From contig NZ_MLYP01000006.1 in assembly GCF_001866645.1 (NCBI RefSeq), forward strand, positions 159,091 to 223,090: 64,000 bases of DNA, written 5' to 3'. The notes below the pieces were generated by a model. That model saw nothing but the letters and a program-made list of their open reading frames with translations, did no database searches and was not told where the DNA came from. Each line of letters starts with the position of its first letter. The stretch's first letter is position 1. Origin of the DNA: Streptomyces colonosanans. GTDB taxonomy: Bacteria > Actinomycetota > Actinomycetes > Streptomycetales > Streptomycetaceae. The position numbers were made by a program, and so were the translations under genes. Positions 1 through 10,100 of this stretch are shown here, one piece after another.

Positions 1-334
1 CGATCGGGGCGGAGAGCACGCGACAGAGGTTCACCTGGTAGACCTCGCCCGCCGCGATGTGCTCGCGGATGCGTCGCACCCCCGCCGTGTACATGGCGTG
101 GTCGAGCGAGGACGTCCAGTCGCCCGCCGTCGGCCCTCGCCACCCGCCCGGCCGGGGCGCGGGCACCGGCTCCTCCCGCACCTCCCGGAAGCGAGCACAG
201 GTCAGCCGTCCTTCATAGTCCGCGCAGACGGCCCAGAACCCGGTGGAGTCGAGCGCCGCGGGGTCGCTGGTGACATCGAGAAGACCGGTGGCGACACGGT
301 CGCCGAAACGAGCAAGGGGAGGGAGATCGAGCAC
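1..334 (-). CDS. pabB: Chorismate-binding enzyme, PabB/TrpE type (5' part only)
   Basis: Reverse-strand reading gives an uninterrupted frame from a GTG at 334 to the window edge. It carries GEVYQVNLCR near residue 100, the conserved stretch of chorismate-utilising component I enzymes (aminodeoxychorismate or anthranilate synthase), preceded by a typical N-terminal region (FWAVCADYEGRLTCARF). The likely reaction is amination of chorismate in folate or related metabolism. The catalytic C-terminal two thirds lie outside the window, so PabB cannot be separated from TrpE or a salicylate/isochorismate enzyme. The start is uncertain because the frame stays open upstream of the GTG and no clear ribosome site is visible. 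Confidence 0.72.
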   Translation of the reverse strand, partial: MLDLPPLARFGDRVATGLLDVTSDPAALDSTGFWAVCADYEGRLTCARFREVREEPVPAPRPGGWRGPTAGDWTSSLDHAMYTAGVRRIREHIAAGEVYQVNLCRVLSAPI

Positions 335-511
335 GCGGCCGAGTCTAGGTCGAGTGTCCTGCGGGCGGCCTGAGGATGTCCCCCAGGTGCCCTGACCACG
401 TCCTCGAGCGGGCGCAGCGCAGCACGCTGCACAAACGCGTTTTTGTGCTGGCCCAGGAATCCGCTAGAGTTCAACACGTCGCCGGGACGCGGAAGCGGAC
501 CGAAACGACAG

Positions 512-584
512 GCGGACGTAGCTCAGTTGGTAGAGCGCAACCTTGCCAAGGTTGAGGTCGCGAGTTCGAGCCTCGTCGTCCGCT
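512..584 (+). tRNA. tRNA-Gly (GCC)
   Basis: A 73-nt cloverleaf: acceptor GCGGACG pairs with CGTCCGC, the D arm has GCTC/GAGC, the anticodon stem is CAACC/GGTTG around loop TTGCCAA, and the T loop is TTCGAGC. The anticodon GCC reads Gly codons GGC/GGT. No CCA is encoded. It is the first of five tRNAs in tandem. Confidence 0.96.
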
Positions 585-623
585 CGAAAGAAGCAGGGGA
601 TCCTCCCGATCCTCTGTACTCCT

Positions 624-694
624 GGTGGAGTGGCCGAGAGGCGAGGCAACGGCCTGCAAAGCCGTCTACACGGGTTCAAATCCCGTCTCCACCT
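624..694 (+). tRNA. tRNA-Cys (GCA)
   Basis: A 71-nt cloverleaf with acceptor GGTGGAG/CTCCACC, anticodon stem ACGGC/GCCGT around CTGCAAA, and T loop TTCAAAT. The anticodon GCA reads Cys. It ends four bases before the next tRNA, which suggests a common transcript. Confidence 0.95.
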
Positions 695-698
695 CCAA

Positions 699-770
699 GG
701 ACGATTAGCTCAGCGGGAGAGCGCTTCCCTGACACGGAAGAGGTCACTGGTTCAATCCCAGTATCGTCCA
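699..770 (+). tRNA. tRNA-Val (GAC), copy 1
   Basis: A 72-nt cloverleaf with acceptor GGACGAT/ATCGTCC, anticodon stem CTTCC/GGAAG around CTGACAC, and T loop TTCAATC. The anticodon GAC reads Val GTC/GTT. It is identical to copy 3. Confidence 0.96.
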
Positions 771-813
771 CTGGTCCACACGGATCCGTGCCATCGGATC
801 CGCTGGGATCCCC

Positions 814-885
814 GCGCGATTAGCTCAGCGGGAGAGCGCTTCCCTGACACGGAAGAGGTCACTGGTTCAATCCCAGTATCGCGCA
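814..885 (+). tRNA. tRNA-Val (GAC), copy 2
   Basis: Same body as copies 1 and 3, but the acceptor is GCGCGAT/ATCGCGC instead of GGACGAT/ATCGTCC. Both strands of the stem have changed together, so pairing is preserved and the gene looks functional. Anticodon GAC. Confidence 0.96.
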
Positions 886-928
886 CGCAGTACTCACGGT
901 CGTCTCGTCGGGACGGTCGTGGTCCCGA

Positions 929-1000
929 GGACGATTAGCTCAGCGGGAGAGCGCTTCCCTGACACGGAAGAGGTCACTGGTTCAATCCCAGTATCGTCCA
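929..1000 (+). tRNA. tRNA-Val (GAC), copy 3
   Basis: Identical in its 72 nt to copy 1 (acceptor GGACGAT/ATCGTCC, anticodon GAC). It is the last gene of the tRNA cluster and is followed directly by a strong hairpin. Confidence 0.96.
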
Positions 1001-1006
1001 CACATC

Positions 1007-1036
1007 GAAGCCCCCGGCCTTGTGGCCGGGGGCTTC
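1007..1036 (+). terminator. Terminator after the tRNA cluster
   Basis: Perfect 13-bp stem GAAGCCCCCGGCC / GGCCGGGGGCTTC around a TTGT loop. It lies 6 nt after the last tRNA and just before the stop of the convergent zinc protein gene, so it may work in both directions. Confidence 0.85.
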
Positions 1037-1045
1037 TGCGTGGGC

Positions 1046-1303
1046 TCAGCTGGAGAACAGCATGTGGCCGAAGCTCTTGTGGCGGTGGTGGTCGTAGTGG
1101 CCGTGACCGCCGTGCGGGGCGCCCCAGGCGGGAGCCGCCGGATAGGCCTGCGGGGCAGGCTGCGCCCACTGGGCCTCCACGCGGGTCAGGGCCTCCAGCT
1201 CCCCGTAGTCCAGGAAGATGCCGCGGCAGCCGCTGCACTGCTCGATCTGAACGCCGTTGCGGTTGTACGTATGCATCGGCGCATGACACTTCGGACACTG
1301 CAT
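1046..1303 (-). CDS. Small TFIIB-type zinc-ribbon protein
   Basis: An 85-residue protein that opens with CPKCHAPM and continues with CSGCRGIFLD, a CxxC...CxxC zinc ribbon of the zf-TFIIB family (residues 3-27), followed by an acidic ELEAL helix. The C-terminal half is rich in Pro, Ala, Gly and His (HGGHGHYDHHRHK) and probably disordered, possibly also metal-binding. The family is widespread in actinomycetes; its role is not established, though DNA/RNA contact or zinc binding is plausible. The start is the ATG at 1303. Confidence 0.85.
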   Translation of the reverse strand: MQCPKCHAPMHTYNRNGVQIEQCSGCRGIFLDYGELEALTRVEAQWAQPAPQAYPAAPAWGAPHGGHGHYDHHRHKSFGHMLFSS

Positions 1304-1377
1304 GGTCGGCTCAACTCCTCGCCGGTCGGTGGTGCTTCGCCAGATAGAGACTCGCTCCAGTCGTGGCCGGTTGCAGC

Positions 1378-2319
1378 CTACGTCGCACATCCTCGCGTCA
1401 ACTCCGGCGGAATGGTGCCCATTCGGACACAGGCGTCGACCACGGCCTGCTCCACCTCGTCCAAGGGGCGCTCCGCCGCGAAGGACTTGACGACGGCCAG
1501 GGCCGCCGTCTGCACGGTGAGGGCGCGAGCGGGGACGTCGAGGGCGGGCCAGGGGTCGCCCGCGGTGGGGACGGCCGGGCCGCCCTCCTGCCGGTACGCA
1601 GCAAGGAAACGGGTCCACTCGTCGGGCGGCAGCAGACCGCAGGCATACCAGGCCGCCGGGCGGGCCAGGTCCCAGGCCGGGTCGCCCACACCCAGGTCGT
1701 CGACGTCGATGAGGCGCCAGGGGCCGGTGTCCACGGGATGACGTACGAGCTGGCCGAGGTGGAGGTCTCCGTGGCAGAGGTGCCGCGCGGAGGGCAGGGG
1801 GGACTCGGCGCGGGCCCAGGCCGGGAGGGCGGCCCAGGCACGGAGCACGGGAGCGGCGGCGGGGTGGTGGCCCAACGCGCGAAGGCGCCGGATCGCGCGG
1901 GCGGCCTTGGCGGGGCCGCGCATGGCGGGGAGACCGGCGGGGGCCGGGGCGCGGTGCAGCCGGGCGAGGAGGCCGGCGGCCGCCTCCCAGGGGGCGGCCC
2001 GAGGAGTTTCGGGGTCCACGGGGATGCCGTACGGCCAGAAGGTCACCAGGCGGCCGTGGAGGGTGACGGGCGTGGGATCAAGAGGGGCGAGGAGGACGCC
2101 GGGGAGACGGGCCGCGACGGTGAGGCGGAGAGAGAGCCCGGCGGGATCGGCGCCGGGGGCATGGGCCTTGGCGACGGTGTTGCCGTGGCGGACGACGGTG
2201 GCGTCGTCCCCGCGGTCGGCGAGGACCGCGTCGGGGGCCGGGCAGCAGCAGTTCGTGCCGGGTTTCGCGTGCACTGCGGCGCGTGCTGTCGCGGTGAGCG
2301 CGGGCAGAAGTGCGTTCAC
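1378..2319 (-). CDS. Aminoglycoside-phosphotransferase-like kinase
   Basis: 313 residues with the APH/choline-kinase fold signature: HGDLHLGQL (catalytic loop, about residue 205) and LIDVDDLGVGDPAWDLA (metal-binding Asp). Such proteins move the ATP gamma-phosphate to a hydroxyl on a small molecule; the substrate is unknown, and most Streptomyces members are not proven resistance enzymes. The GTG start at 2319 has GGAAG a few bases upstream. The gene stands alone between the zinc-ribbon gene and a terminator. Confidence 0.82.
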   Translation of the reverse strand: MNALLPALTATARAAVHAKPGTNCCCPAPDAVLADRGDDATVVRHGNTVAKAHAPGADPAGLSLRLTVAARLPGVLLAPLDPTPVTLHGRLVTFWPYGIPVDPETPRAAPWEAAAGLLARLHRAPAPAGLPAMRGPAKAARAIRRLRALGHHPAAAPVLRAWAALPAWARAESPLPSARHLCHGDLHLGQLVRHPVDTGPWRLIDVDDLGVGDPAWDLARPAAWYACGLLPPDEWTRFLAAYRQEGGPAVPTAGDPWPALDVPARALTVQTAALAVVKSFAAERPLDEVEQAVVDACVRMGTIPPELTRGCAT

Positions 2320-2422
2320 GGGCTTCCCTGAGTGGGTCTGAGGCTGTGTCGGGAAGCGTACGCGGACGGGGGCAACCGGTGTTCGCGCGGTGCGGGCAGG
2401 GGAGCCGGTGGCGACAAAGACA

Positions 2423-2454
2423 ACGCCCGCGCAGCTCCCCAGCTGCGCGGGCGT
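2423..2454 (-). terminator. Hairpin terminator
   Basis: 14-bp stem ACGCCCGCGCAGCT / AGCTGCGCGGGCGT with a CCCC loop. It is placed downstream (on the minus strand) of the small membrane protein gene ending at 2543 and upstream of the phosphotransferase gene. Confidence 0.75.
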
Positions 2455-2542
2455 CGATAGCCGTCCGCCGCACCCCCGTCCCCACGGGGTTTCATGGATG
2501 GATGTCCCCGCCCGGACCGCTCTTCCGGGCCCGGGGCGCCGC

Positions 2543-2752
2543 TCAGCGCCCCAGCATCACTCCCACGGACGACGCTTGTGTGACCACTGCATCCCAGCCG
2601 CCGAAGACGTACACGAGCAGGGCCGCCAGGGGAAGGACCATCGCGGTCGCCACCAGCGGGTGACGGCGGCCGGCGTGGCCGGTGCCGAACGCGGCGCCGT
2701 ACATCTTGCGTCCCTGCGTGCGGATCAGCGCCCGCGGTGCAGTCTGGGCCAT
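2543..2752 (-). CDS. Small single-pass membrane protein
   Basis: 69 residues with no recognised family. A basic N-terminus (ALIRTQGRK) is followed by one hydrophobic helix (VATAMVLPLAALLVYVFGG, about residues 36-54) and a short polar tail. The ATG at 2752 is preceded by GAGAGGGACC, a good ribosome site, which is why the shorter frame was chosen. It is probably a monocistron with the hairpin at 2423-2454 as its terminator. Confidence 0.65.
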   Translation of the reverse strand: MAQTAPRALIRTQGRKMYGAAFGTGHAGRRHPLVATAMVLPLAALLVYVFGGWDAVVTQASSVGVMLGR

Positions 2753-3452
2753 GGTCCCTCTCCCGACCGTTGTGCCGTTGTCCTGGCAGCGGCGAGTGTC
2801 CGACCTCGGGGGACGAGTGCTGCACCCGCCGCTTGACCTCAAATCTAGGAGCCGGGCGAACCAGGGGCGTCATGCCCTCGTATCGATTGCCGGGCCTCCC
2901 GGAGGATGAGCCATGACCTGTGGCGTACTCCCCTGGGTGGAGACGAGGGCCCAGAACTCGGGGTACTCCCGGAAGGGACGTCCGATACGCCCTTTTAGCC
3001 AGGAATCGTCCCTCCGTGAAACCGGCTGTTCCACCGGTGGCGGCGCCCAGTTCGACCCGAAGTGCACCCCGTGCCCAACTCCCCTCCCCCGCTGTCCGGA
3101 GGACCTCGGACACCCCCACTGGGTGACTTCGGTCACTTCCATGACGCCACTGTGTGCCGATGTCTCCACCTGGTGGGCCACCCCGCCCGCCACCGCCCCG
3201 GATCATCGCGCCATGCGCCCGATGTTCACGGCCACCTCCGCACGGTCGTCCGTCACGGGTTCAACCCGCCTTCCACTTCAGGAGGTTGGAATGACAGTCC
3301 ATGTACAGCCGTCACGTCCGCACTTGCCCTGACCATCTGTCAAGTACCCCACCAGACACTGACAATCGATCGGGGCGAGAGGGCGCGGCCTCTGCGCGCA
3401 CCCGGCCGTGGAAACGTAAGCTGTGGCTCATCAGACGGACCGGGCAGCGGGG
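2753..3452. other. Long intergenic region with one 13-codon ORF
   Basis: No convincing gene in 700 bp; base usage by codon position lacks the host pattern. The strongest Shine-Dalgarno sequence here, CAGGAGGTTGGA, precedes an ATG at 3291 that opens only 13 codons (MTVHVQPSRPHLP, stop at 3332). This lies 120 bp upstream of the kinase gene and could be a leader peptide or chance. The region should contain the kinase promoter. Confidence 0.4.
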
Positions 3453-4766
<1,314 letters not shown>

Positions 4767-4815
4767 GCGGCGGCCCGCGCCTGCCGTCCGCGATGCCCCG
4801 GCCGGCCCGTCCTGC

Positions 4816-5634
4816 TCAGAGCCGGGGGCGTCCGGTGGCCACCGCGTAGAAGGCGACGGCGGCCGCCGCGCCCACGTTGAGGGAGTCGACACCGTGGGCC
4901 ATGGGGATGCGGACCCATTCGTCCGCGGCGCCCAGCGCCCGGCTGGACAGGCCGTCGCCCTCCGCGCCGAGCATCAGTGCGACGCGCTCCATCGTGTGCG
5001 GCGCCGTCTCGTCAAGGGTCCTGGCCTTGTCGTCGGGGGTGAGCGCAAGGAGCGTGAAGCCCGCCCCGCGGACCGATTCCAGGCCCCCCGGCCAGGTGTC
5101 GAGGCGCGCGTACGGCACCGAGAAGACCGCGCCCATGGAGACCTTCACGCTACGGCGGTAGAGCGGGTCGGCGCAGTCGGGCGACAGCAGGACCGCGTCC
5201 ATGCCCAGGGCTGCCGCCGAGCGGAATATCGCCCCGATATTGGTGTGGTCGTTCACGGATTCCATGATCGCGACGCGGCGGGCGGTCGCCAGGAGTTCGT
5301 CTGCCGTCGGCAGCGGCTTGCGCTGCATGGAGGCGAGCGCGCCGCGGTGCACGTGGTAGCCGGTGACCTGCTCGGCGAGTTCCGGGCTGACCGCGTACAC
5401 CGGGGCCGGGAGCTCCTCGATGACGTCCCGCATGACGTCGACCCACTTCGCGGACAGCAGCATGGAGCGCATCTCGTAGCCGGCGTCCTTGGCCCGTCTG
5501 ATGACTTTCTCGCCCTCGGCGATGAACAGGCCCTCGGCGGGTTCGCGCTTGCGGCGCAGCTCCACGTCGGTCAGGCCGGTGTAGTCGCGCAGGCGCGGGT
5601 CGTCGGGATCCTCAATGGTGATGAGTTCGGCCAC
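4816..5634 (-). CDS. SpoU/TrmH-family RNA 2'-O-methyltransferase
   Basis: 272 residues. An N-terminal substrate-binding part (FIAEGEKVI, the L30e-like domain of this family) is followed by the knotted SPOUT domain with its three motifs: NDHTNIGAIFRSA, LMLGAEGDGLS and IPMAHGVDSLNVGAAAAV. It should transfer methyl from SAM to a ribose 2'-OH in rRNA or tRNA; the site is not predictable. It converges on the kinase gene. A second family member lies at the right edge of the window. Confidence 0.9.
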   Translation of the reverse strand: MAELITIEDPDDPRLRDYTGLTDVELRRKREPAEGLFIAEGEKVIRRAKDAGYEMRSMLLSAKWVDVMRDVIEELPAPVYAVSPELAEQVTGYHVHRGALASMQRKPLPTADELLATARRVAIMESVNDHTNIGAIFRSAAALGMDAVLLSPDCADPLYRRSVKVSMGAVFSVPYARLDTWPGGLESVRGAGFTLLALTPDDKARTLDETAPHTMERVALMLGAEGDGLSSRALGAADEWVRIPMAHGVDSLNVGAAAAVAFYAVATGRPRL

Positions 5635-5716
5635 AGCGTGATACTGCCTTGTCCTGGATGCGGTGCCAACGGCTGGAATGGATCGGACTGCCCCGGGTGA
5701 CCACGGGTTACCCGGG

Positions 5717-6949
5717 TTACTCAGAGGGTCGCGGAGTGGTCCTGACGACCTCGCCGATGACGATGACCGCCGGAGGCTTCACGCCCTCGGCCCGTACGGT
5801 CTCCGCGACCGTCGCGAGGGTCGCGTCGACCCGGCGCTGGGCGGCCGTCGTGCCCTCCTGGACCAGGCCGACGGGGGTGCCGGGCGCCTTGCCGTGGGCG
5901 ATGAGCGTCTCGGCGATCTTCCCGATCTTGTCGACGCCCATGAGGACGACCAGCGTGCCGGTCAGCTTCGCCAGCGACGGCCAGTCGACCAGCGAGCGCT
6001 CGTCGTCCGGGGCGACATGACCGCTGACCACCGTGAACTCGTGGGCGACACCGCGGTGGGTGACGGGGATCCCGGCCGCGCCCGGCACCGAGATGGAGCT
6101 GGAGATGCCCGGGACCACCGTGCAGGGTATGCCCGCCTCGGCCAGCGCCTGGACCTCCTCCATGCCACGACCGAAGACGAAGGGATCACCGCCCTTGAGA
6201 CGGACGACCGACTTGCCCTGCCTGGCGTGTTCGATCAGCGCGTTGTTGATGGCCTCCTGGGCCATGAAACGGCCGTACGGGATCTTCGCCGCGTCGATCA
6301 CCTCGACGTGCGGCGGGAGTTCGGCGAGCAGGTCGCGGGGGCCGAGGCGGTCCGCGATGACGACGTCGGCCTCGGCGAGCAGGCGGCGTCCGCGCACCGT
6401 GATCAGGTCCGGGTCGCCGGGGCCACCGCCGACCAGTGCGACACCGGGGGTGCGAGTGCGGTGGTGCGGAGCGACGAGTGTGCCGTCGCGCAGGCCCTCC
6501 ACCACAGCGTCGCGGACGGCGGCGGTGTGACGGGGGTCGCGGCCCTTGGCGTCGGTGGTGAGGACGGCGATCGTGACACCCTCGCTGTGGCCGGCGGCCG
6601 GGGTCCAGGCGGTGGCCGCGTCGGCGTCGTCGGAGCGCACGCACCACACCCGGTGTGTCTCGGCCTCCGCCGAGGCCCTGGAGTTCGCCTCGGGGTCGTC
6701 GGTGGCGATGAGGGCGTACCAGGCCTCTTCCAGGTCACCGGGCCGGTACGGGCGCTTCAGCCAGGTGATCTCACCGGAGTCCGCCATGGCCTCGACCGAC
6801 GGGGTCGCCTCGGGGGACACCAGGTGGACGTCCGCGCCGGCCGCGATCAGCGCGGGCAGGCGGCGCTGGGCGACCTGACCGCCGCCGAGGACGACGACGC
6901 GGCGGCCGGAGAGGCGGAGCCCTACGGGGTACGGAGGATGTTCGGCCAT
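5717..6949 (-). CDS. cobA: Uroporphyrinogen-III C-methyltransferase with precorrin-2 dehydrogenase domain
   Basis: 410 residues in two modules. Residues 1-150 form a CysG-N/Met8-like NAD-binding domain (VVVLGGGQVAQRR) that would oxidise precorrin-2 to sirohydrochlorin. Residues 160-405 form the SUMT domain (GGGPGDPDLITVRG, VRLKGGDPFVFGRG, ISSSISVPGAAGIPVTHRG) that makes precorrin-2 from uroporphyrinogen III with two SAM. The order is that of CysG without a separate ferrochelatase function being obvious. It is the last of three minus-strand tetrapyrrole/cobalamin genes here; separate transcription cannot be excluded. Confidence 0.93.
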   Translation of the reverse strand: MAEHPPYPVGLRLSGRRVVVLGGGQVAQRRLPALIAAGADVHLVSPEATPSVEAMADSGEITWLKRPYRPGDLEEAWYALIATDDPEANSRASAEAETHRVWCVRSDDADAATAWTPAAGHSEGVTIAVLTTDAKGRDPRHTAAVRDAVVEGLRDGTLVAPHHRTRTPGVALVGGGPGDPDLITVRGRRLLAEADVVIADRLGPRDLLAELPPHVEVIDAAKIPYGRFMAQEAINNALIEHARQGKSVVRLKGGDPFVFGRGMEEVQALAEAGIPCTVVPGISSSISVPGAAGIPVTHRGVAHEFTVVSGHVAPDDERSLVDWPSLAKLTGTLVVLMGVDKIGKIAETLIAHGKAPGTPVGLVQEGTTAAQRRVDATLATVAETVRAEGVKPPAVIVIGEVVRTTPRPSE

Positions 6950-7101
6950 GGAGGTGCGGCTCCTCTTGCGGCGGTGCGGTACCAGGCCTCTGCGGCTGTG
7001 AAGGGGCCCTGAGGTGGGAATTTTATGCGGTTCTCGTCAGCGCCCGGCCGGCCGGGGGCCGAGCGCTGTCGCCGAGCCCCCGACCGCAGGCGTCCGGGAC
7101 C

Positions 7102-10100
7102 CTACCTCTCGGTGACTCCCGCCGAGTCGAACGTCGCCACCTCGTGCATCGCCCTGGCCGCGCTCTGGACCAGCGGCAGGGCCAGGAGCGCGCCCGTGCC
7201 CTCGCCCAGGCGCAGGTCCAGTTCGACCAGGGGGCGCAGGCCCAGCTTGTTGAGCGCCGCCACATGGCCCGGCTCCGCGCTGCGGTGGCCGGCGATGCAC
7301 GCCGCGAGAACCTCGGGGGCGATCGCGCGGGCCACCAGCGCGGCGGCACCTGCGCTGACACCGTCCAGGATCACCGGCGTACGCAGGGACGCACCGCCCA
7401 GCAGCAGGCCCACCATCGCCGCGTGCTCCAGTCCGCCGAACGCCGCCAGGACGCCGATCGGATCGGCCGGATCCGGCTGATGGAGTTCGATGGCACGGCG
7501 CACGACCTCCGTCTTACGGGCCAGCGTCTCGTCGTTGACGCCCGTGCCGCGGCCCGTCACCTCCGACGGGTCGGTGTCGGTGAAGACCGAGATCAGCGCG
7601 GCCGAGGCCGTCGTGTTCGCGATGCCCATCTCGCCCGTGAGCAGCGCCCTGTTGCCCGCCGCCACCAGGTCGCGGGCCGTCTCGATGCCGACCTCGATCG
7701 CCTGCTTGACCTCCTCACGGGTGAGCGCGGGACCGGTCGTCATGTCCGCCGTGCCCGCACGGACCTTGCGCGGCAGCAGGCCCGGGGTGGCGGGCAGGTC
7801 GGCGGCCACGCCCACGTCGACGACGCAGACCTCGGCGCCCACCTGGTTCGCGAAGGCGTTGCAGACCGCGCCGCCGCCGAGGAAGTTGGCGACCATCTGG
7901 CCGGTCACCTCCTGGGGCCAGGAGGTGACGCCCTGGGCGTGCACGCCGTGGTCCCCGGCGAAGATCGCGACGGCCGCGGGCTCCGGAATCGGGGGCGGGC
8001 ACTGCCGGGACAGGCCGGACAGCTGCGCGGAAATGATCTCCAGCATGCCGAGTGCGCCCGCGGGCTTGGTCATCCGCTTCTGCCGCTCCCAGGCCTCGCC
8101 GAGGGCCTTGGCGTCCAGCGGGCGGATCCCCGCCACGGTCTCGGCGAGCAGGTCGTGCGGCTCCTCGCCGGGCAGCGCGCGACGGCCGTACGTCTCCTCG
8201 TGCACGACCCACGACAGCGGGCGGCGCTTGGACCAGCCCGCCTGCATCAGCTCTGGCTCCTCCGGGAACTCGTCGACGTACCCCATGCAGAGGTAGGCCA
8301 CGACTTCCAGGTGCTCGGGCAGGCCGAGGGCGCGGACCATCTCGCGCTCGTCGAAGAAGCTGACCCAGCCGACGCCGAGGCCCTCGGCACGAGCGGCGAG
8401 CCACAGGTTCTCGACGGCGAGCGCGGAGGAGTACGGGGCCATCTGCGGCTGGGTGTGCCGGCCCAGGGTGTGCCGGCCGCCGCGGGTCGGGTCGGCCGTG
8501 ACCACGATGTTCACCGGGGTGTCGAGGATGGCCTCGACCTTCAGTTCCTTGAACTGTTTCGCACGGCCCTTGGGCAACGACTTGGCGTAGGCCTCGCGCT
8601 GACGCTGGGCCAGTTCGTGCATCGAGCGGCGCGTTTCGGCGGAGCGGATGACGACGAAGTCCCAGGGCTGGGAGTGACCGACGGACGGCGCCGTGTGGGC
8701 CGCCTCCAGGACGCGCAACAGCACATCGTGCGGGATCGGGTCGCTGCGGAAACCTTTGCGGATGTCGCGGCGCTCGCGCATCACCCGCAGCACCGCCTCG
8801 CGCTCGGCCTCGTCGTATCCGGGCGCCGCCGGGCCGGTGGACTCTCGCACGTCTTCCCCTGCTGCCGTGCTCTCTTCCTGATCGGCAGCCCTGGTGTCCA
8901 GGTCCTCCGCCTGCTGTGCGACCACGGATTCCGGGTCCACGAAGGGCGCTTCCGGGGTGGGCGCGTCGCCGTCGCGGGGGGCCGGAACGGTGGGGACGGG
9001 CTGTTCCGCGGCCGGTGCGGCGGCCGCGGGCTCCTCCTCCTCGGGGGCGGCCAAAGCGGGCTCCTGAGCGGCCGGCTGCTCGTCGGCGGTGAGGGGTGCC
9101 ACGCTCAGGGCGTGCGGCGGGGTCGGGGCCATGTGCTCAGCGGGCGGCATGGTTCCCTCCACGGGCACGACCTGGCCGAGCGACTCGGGCGCCTCGGACT
9201 CCTCGGACTCCTCGGGGGCACCGGCCGGCTCATCGGCGTCGGACTGTTCGCCGGGCACCTCGCCGGCGGACTCCTCGGGCGCTGCGGCCGGCGCCGCGAC
9301 TCCGTCCGGCACGGGCCGGCCGGGCTCGGCGCCCTCGGGCTGTGCTTCCTCGGCGGCGAGTTGCCGCGCGGCGTCCGGGAGCTGGACCACGGTGTCCGCG
9401 ACCGGGGCGGACGGGTCGGCGGTCTGCTGCTCGGCCGCCTGCGGGTCCGGTACGGGGCTGACGGCCTCGGCCTGGTCCTGGGCGGGCGCGTTGGGCTCGG
9501 AGGCCTGCGCGGGCGTAATGGGCTCGGAGGCCTGCGCGGGCGTAATGGGCTCGGAGGCCTGCGCGGGCGTAATGGGCTCGGAGGCCTGCGCGGGCGTAAT
9601 GGGCTCGGAGGCCTGCGCGGGCGGCGGAACCGTGAGATCGGTGGACGCGGGGACAACGGCGTCCTCGGCCTGCTGGGGCGCGACCGCGTCGGCCTCCGCC
9701 GTGTCGTCCGACGGCTGAGGCGCGTTCGACTCGGCGGCGACGGGCGTGGCGTCCGGCGCCTGCGCGTCCACCGCGGGCGCGGCCTGCGGATCCTGGGGGG
9801 TGACCCGGGCGGACGATCCGTCCGGCGCCGGCGGTTCCGTTACGGCGTCGGTGGCCTGCGCGACGGCAGGGGCCTGCCCGGTCTCGGCGGCCGGTACGGC
9901 GTCGGGCGCACGGAGAGCGCCCTCGGGCACCGGCACGACGCGCGCGGCGTCCACGGGCGACGCGGCCGGCTGTACCGCCATGGGCGCGGCCTGGCCGTCC
10001 TGCGGCACGCCCGGAGGCTGCGGCAGCTCCGGGCCGGCCTGCGCTCCGGACGGCTGAGGTGTCTCGGCGGCGACCGGAACGGCCTGCTCCTGGAGCGGCT

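Noticed and set aside
2913..3332. 139-codon plus-strand frame with a GGAGGATG site
   Set aside because: Codon-position bias is not host-like and composition is odd for a protein; probably non-coding leader DNA.
9487..9621. Tandem 27-bp repeats resembling a CRISPR array
   Set aside because: Units are contiguous without spacers and lie in frame in a coding region.
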